IMG/VR virus record: IMGVR_UViG_3300004457_000084
Coordinates: 1 to 22,483 of that record
Source: a virus
Reading direction: 5' to 3' (one strand)
DNA length: 22,483 bases
The translations under genes were made by a program, and so were the position numbers. This document shows, one piece after another, positions 20,823-22,483 of this stretch. The notes under the pieces are model-generated. The model was given only the letters and a program-made list of their open reading frames with translations, ran no database searches and had not been told where the DNA came from. Numbering within the stretch: the first letter of the stretch is position 1; the number at the start of each line of letters is the position of its first letter.

Positions 20823-22324
20823 GCAAGCTCACACTCCCCTTCGGCAAGCTGCTCCCGGATCGCGCGGCATTCCGCAGCGAGGGATTGACGATTGCGAAGA
20901 ATGTCGTGCCGCATGAGCCTGGCTCATATGGGCCGTTCCGCAGTCTGGTCGAGGTCTCGAACGCTCTAAGCGCGCGCTGCTATGGCGGCGTCTCGGCGCG
21001 CGACAAGGATAACAACGTCTTTGTTTATGCGGGCGATAGCTCGAAGCTTTACGAGCTTGTGGGCAGCACGTTCACCGACCAGAGCAAGGGCGGCGGATAC
21101 ACTCTTGCGGCGGACGATATATGGGAATTCGCCGTCTGGTACAAGAATAACAAGGTGTTCGCGACAAATCTCACGGACCCGGTTCAATCCATGGGGACGG
21201 GGCTTGGGTCGAGCACGGCCTTTGCCGATCTGTTCACGAGCACGGCCAAGCCGAAAGGAAAGCATATCGCCATCATCGGGAACTTCCTGATGCTCGGGAA
21301 CACGAACGATGCAACGGACGGCCAGCAGGCCGCCCGGGTCTGGTGGTCGGCATTCGGCGACGAGACGGACATGGACCCGGACGCGGCAACTCAATGCGAT
21401 TATGAGGACTTGGCCGCCGGCGGATGGGTTCAGCGCATCGTTGGCGGCACGGAATATGGCTTGGTCTTCCAGCAGGATATGGTCCGCACGGCGCGCTATG
21501 TCGGTGCCGGCGTCGTGTTCGAGCTGCTGCCGATCAACAATGCGCCGGGCACGCCGATCCCGAATAGCGTCATCGCACACAAGGGTCGCGTCTTCTACAT
21601 CGCGGAAGACGGTTTCTTCGCCTTCAACGGCGGCGCGGTCGAGCCTATAGGCACGTCGCAGATAGACCGCTATTTCTGGGACCAGTTCGACATCACGAAC
21701 AAGCGCGCTGTCACCGCCGCGATAGACCCTATCAAGAAGCTCGTATGCTGGGGATTCCCTGGATCGGGGGCCGTGGCCGGGCTGGCAAACCGAATCCTCA
21801 TGTACAAGTGGGACGAGGGCCGCTGGTCAGAGGCCGAGGTAGATCACGACATCCTCTTCCGCACGGAAACGGCAGGCTACACCCTGGACACCCTCGACAC
21901 GGTCGGGACCAGCATCGACGACAGCAGCGCCTTTCCGGTGTCGTTCGATGCTGACCGGTGGAAGGGCGGCTCGCTCCGCTTCGGGGCGTTTACGGACACG
22001 CACAAGCTGGCGTTCTTCACGGGCTCTACGCGCGGCGGCAGCATCGAGACGGGCGACGTTCAGCCGGTCGACGGGCAGCGCTGGCAGGTCAATTCCGTGC
22101 GGCCTCTGGTCGACGGCGGCGACGTTGGAATATCCGTCGCGACACGCTCGCGGCTCAAGGACACGGTGAGTTACGGCACTGCGTCCACGATGAACGCGGA
22201 CGGGCTGTGCAATTACCGGCGCGAGGGGCGCTATCATCGCTTCCGCGCGTCTCTGACGGCCTCGACATCCTGGGAGCATATCCAAGGCGTGCAGATCGAC
22301 TACGAATTGACGGGTGAGCGGTGA
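20819..22324 (+). CDS. P22 gp10-like tail/DNA-stabilisation protein
   Basis: The 501-residue protein has the family start (FGKLLPDRAAFRSEGLTIAK, residues 8-27). Repeated beta blades follow, with segments such as NNVFVYAGDSSKLYELV, HIAIIGNFLMLGNTND and GRVFYIAEDGFFAFNGG, consistent with a beta-propeller, and the C-terminus is beta-rich. In P22, gp10 forms a ring under the adaptor, helps keep DNA in the head and connects to the tailspikes. The start GTG 20819 overlaps the adaptor stop (GTGA). The stop overlaps the next start (TGATG). Homology to gp10 is by pattern and gene order. Confidence 0.82.
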   Translation: MSKLTLPFGKLLPDRAAFRSEGLTIAKNVVPHEPGSYGPFRSLVEVSNALSARCYGGVSARDKDNNVFVYAGDSSKLYELVGSTFTDQSKGGGYTLAADDIWEFAVWYKNNKVFATNLTDPVQSMGTGLGSSTAFADLFTSTAKPKGKHIAIIGNFLMLGNTNDATDGQQAARVWWSAFGDETDMDPDAATQCDYEDLAAGGWVQRIVGGTEYGLVFQQDMVRTARYVGAGVVFELLPINNAPGTPIPNSVIAHKGRVFYIAEDGFFAFNGGAVEPIGTSQIDRYFWDQFDITNKRAVTAAIDPIKKLVCWGFPGSGAVAGLANRILMYKWDEGRWSEAEVDHDILFRTETAGYTLDTLDTVGTSIDDSSAFPVSFDADRWKGGSLRFGAFTDTHKLAFFTGSTRGGSIETGDVQPVDGQRWQVNSVRPLVDGGDVGISVATRSRLKDTVSYGTASTMNADGLCNYRREGRYHRFRASLTASTSWEHIQGVQIDYELTGER

Positions 22325-22483
22325 TGGCGAGTGGGCTGCTTAATCGACCAAATGTTAGGATTCCATATAGGCCGCGCCCACAGCCTAGCTATCCAGATTG
22401 GCAGGCCATCGAGGCTTACGGCGGGCCGAATATGTATGAGCACGGCAACCCCCACAGGGTCAAAGCTGGGGATAAAAGGGGTT
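22324..22483 (+). CDS. N-terminal part of an unidentified structural-region gene (partial)
   Basis: ATG 22324 overlaps the stop of the gp10-like gene, and the frame stays open to the window end (53 residues seen). The visible part is rich in Pro, Arg, Tyr and Asn (RIPYRPRPQPSYPDWQA), with no helix or signal peptide. Position after gp10 would fit a tail component such as a needle or spike-linked protein, but nothing in the sequence identifies it. Confidence 0.6.
   Translation, partial: MASGLLNRPNVRIPYRPRPQPSYPDWQAIEAYGGPNMYEHGNPHRVKAGDKRG

Noticed and set aside
1-22483. Reassignment of TAG as a sense codon, suggested by the amber in gcrA
   Set aside because: Several well-supported genes end in TAG (for example those ending at 4399, 10971, 11766, 13986 and 20062) with their downstream neighbours starting immediately, so TAG acts as a stop here.
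1-22483. CRISPR array, insertion sequence, integrase or attachment site
   Set aside because: No regularly spaced repeats, no transposase or recombinase motif and no pair of att-like direct repeats were seen.

Overview
This window is part of a tailed double-stranded DNA phage or prophage that very probably infects an alphaproteobacterium. The evidence for the host is a gene of the GcrA family, which is largely confined to Alphaproteobacteria, together with high GC content and TPR/GT9-type and DUF1376-type accessory genes common in that class. No integrase, repressor or lysis gene lies in the window, so it does not show whether the phage is temperate or virulent. Almost every gene is on the + strand, tightly packed, with start/stop overlaps of the ATGA, GTGA or TAATG type. 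The one exception is a small nuclease gene on the - strand at 4433-4864.

Region 1 (1-3823) holds early or replication genes. They are a GcrA-family regulator interrupted by an in-frame amber codon, a C5-cytosine DNA methyltransferase, a small protein consisting mainly of DnaA domain IV, an HNH endonuclease, a DUF1376 replication-type protein, a probable helicase-loader-like protein that overlaps it by 167 bases, and two small unknown genes. Region 2 (3824-4937) is a nuclease island: an HNH gene whose ribosome-binding region lies in a hairpin, facing a convergent GIY-YIG gene. It sits immediately upstream of the terminase genes.

Region 3 (4938-22483) is the packaging, head and tail block. Its backbone follows the P22/Sf6 order: small terminase (Sf6-like), large terminase, portal (P22-like, with a long C-terminal coiled coil), scaffold, capsid (N4 gp56 family), decoration protein, gp4-like adaptor and gp10-like tail protein. 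Two blocks interrupt this order. Between portal and scaffold (9309-13986) lie a DUF115/Maf-like gene, a tandem pair of paralogous virion proteins, a low-complexity beta-rich protein and small structural genes. Between the decoration protein and the adaptor (17006-19805) lies a coupled three-gene cassette: a TPR-GT9-like fusion, a SAM methyltransferase and a GT-A glycosyltransferase.

The most interesting proposal is that the DUF115 gene and the three-gene cassette form a late-expressed glycan-modifying module that decorates virion proteins or the host surface. A strong 11-bp hairpin separates the highly expressed capsid/decoration genes from this cassette. The other points of note are the amber-split GcrA, the hairpin over the ribosome-binding site of the second HNH gene, a ribbon-helix-helix-like gene between scaffold and capsid, and the duplicated virion protein. 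All family assignments come from reading motifs by eye; no database search was run.
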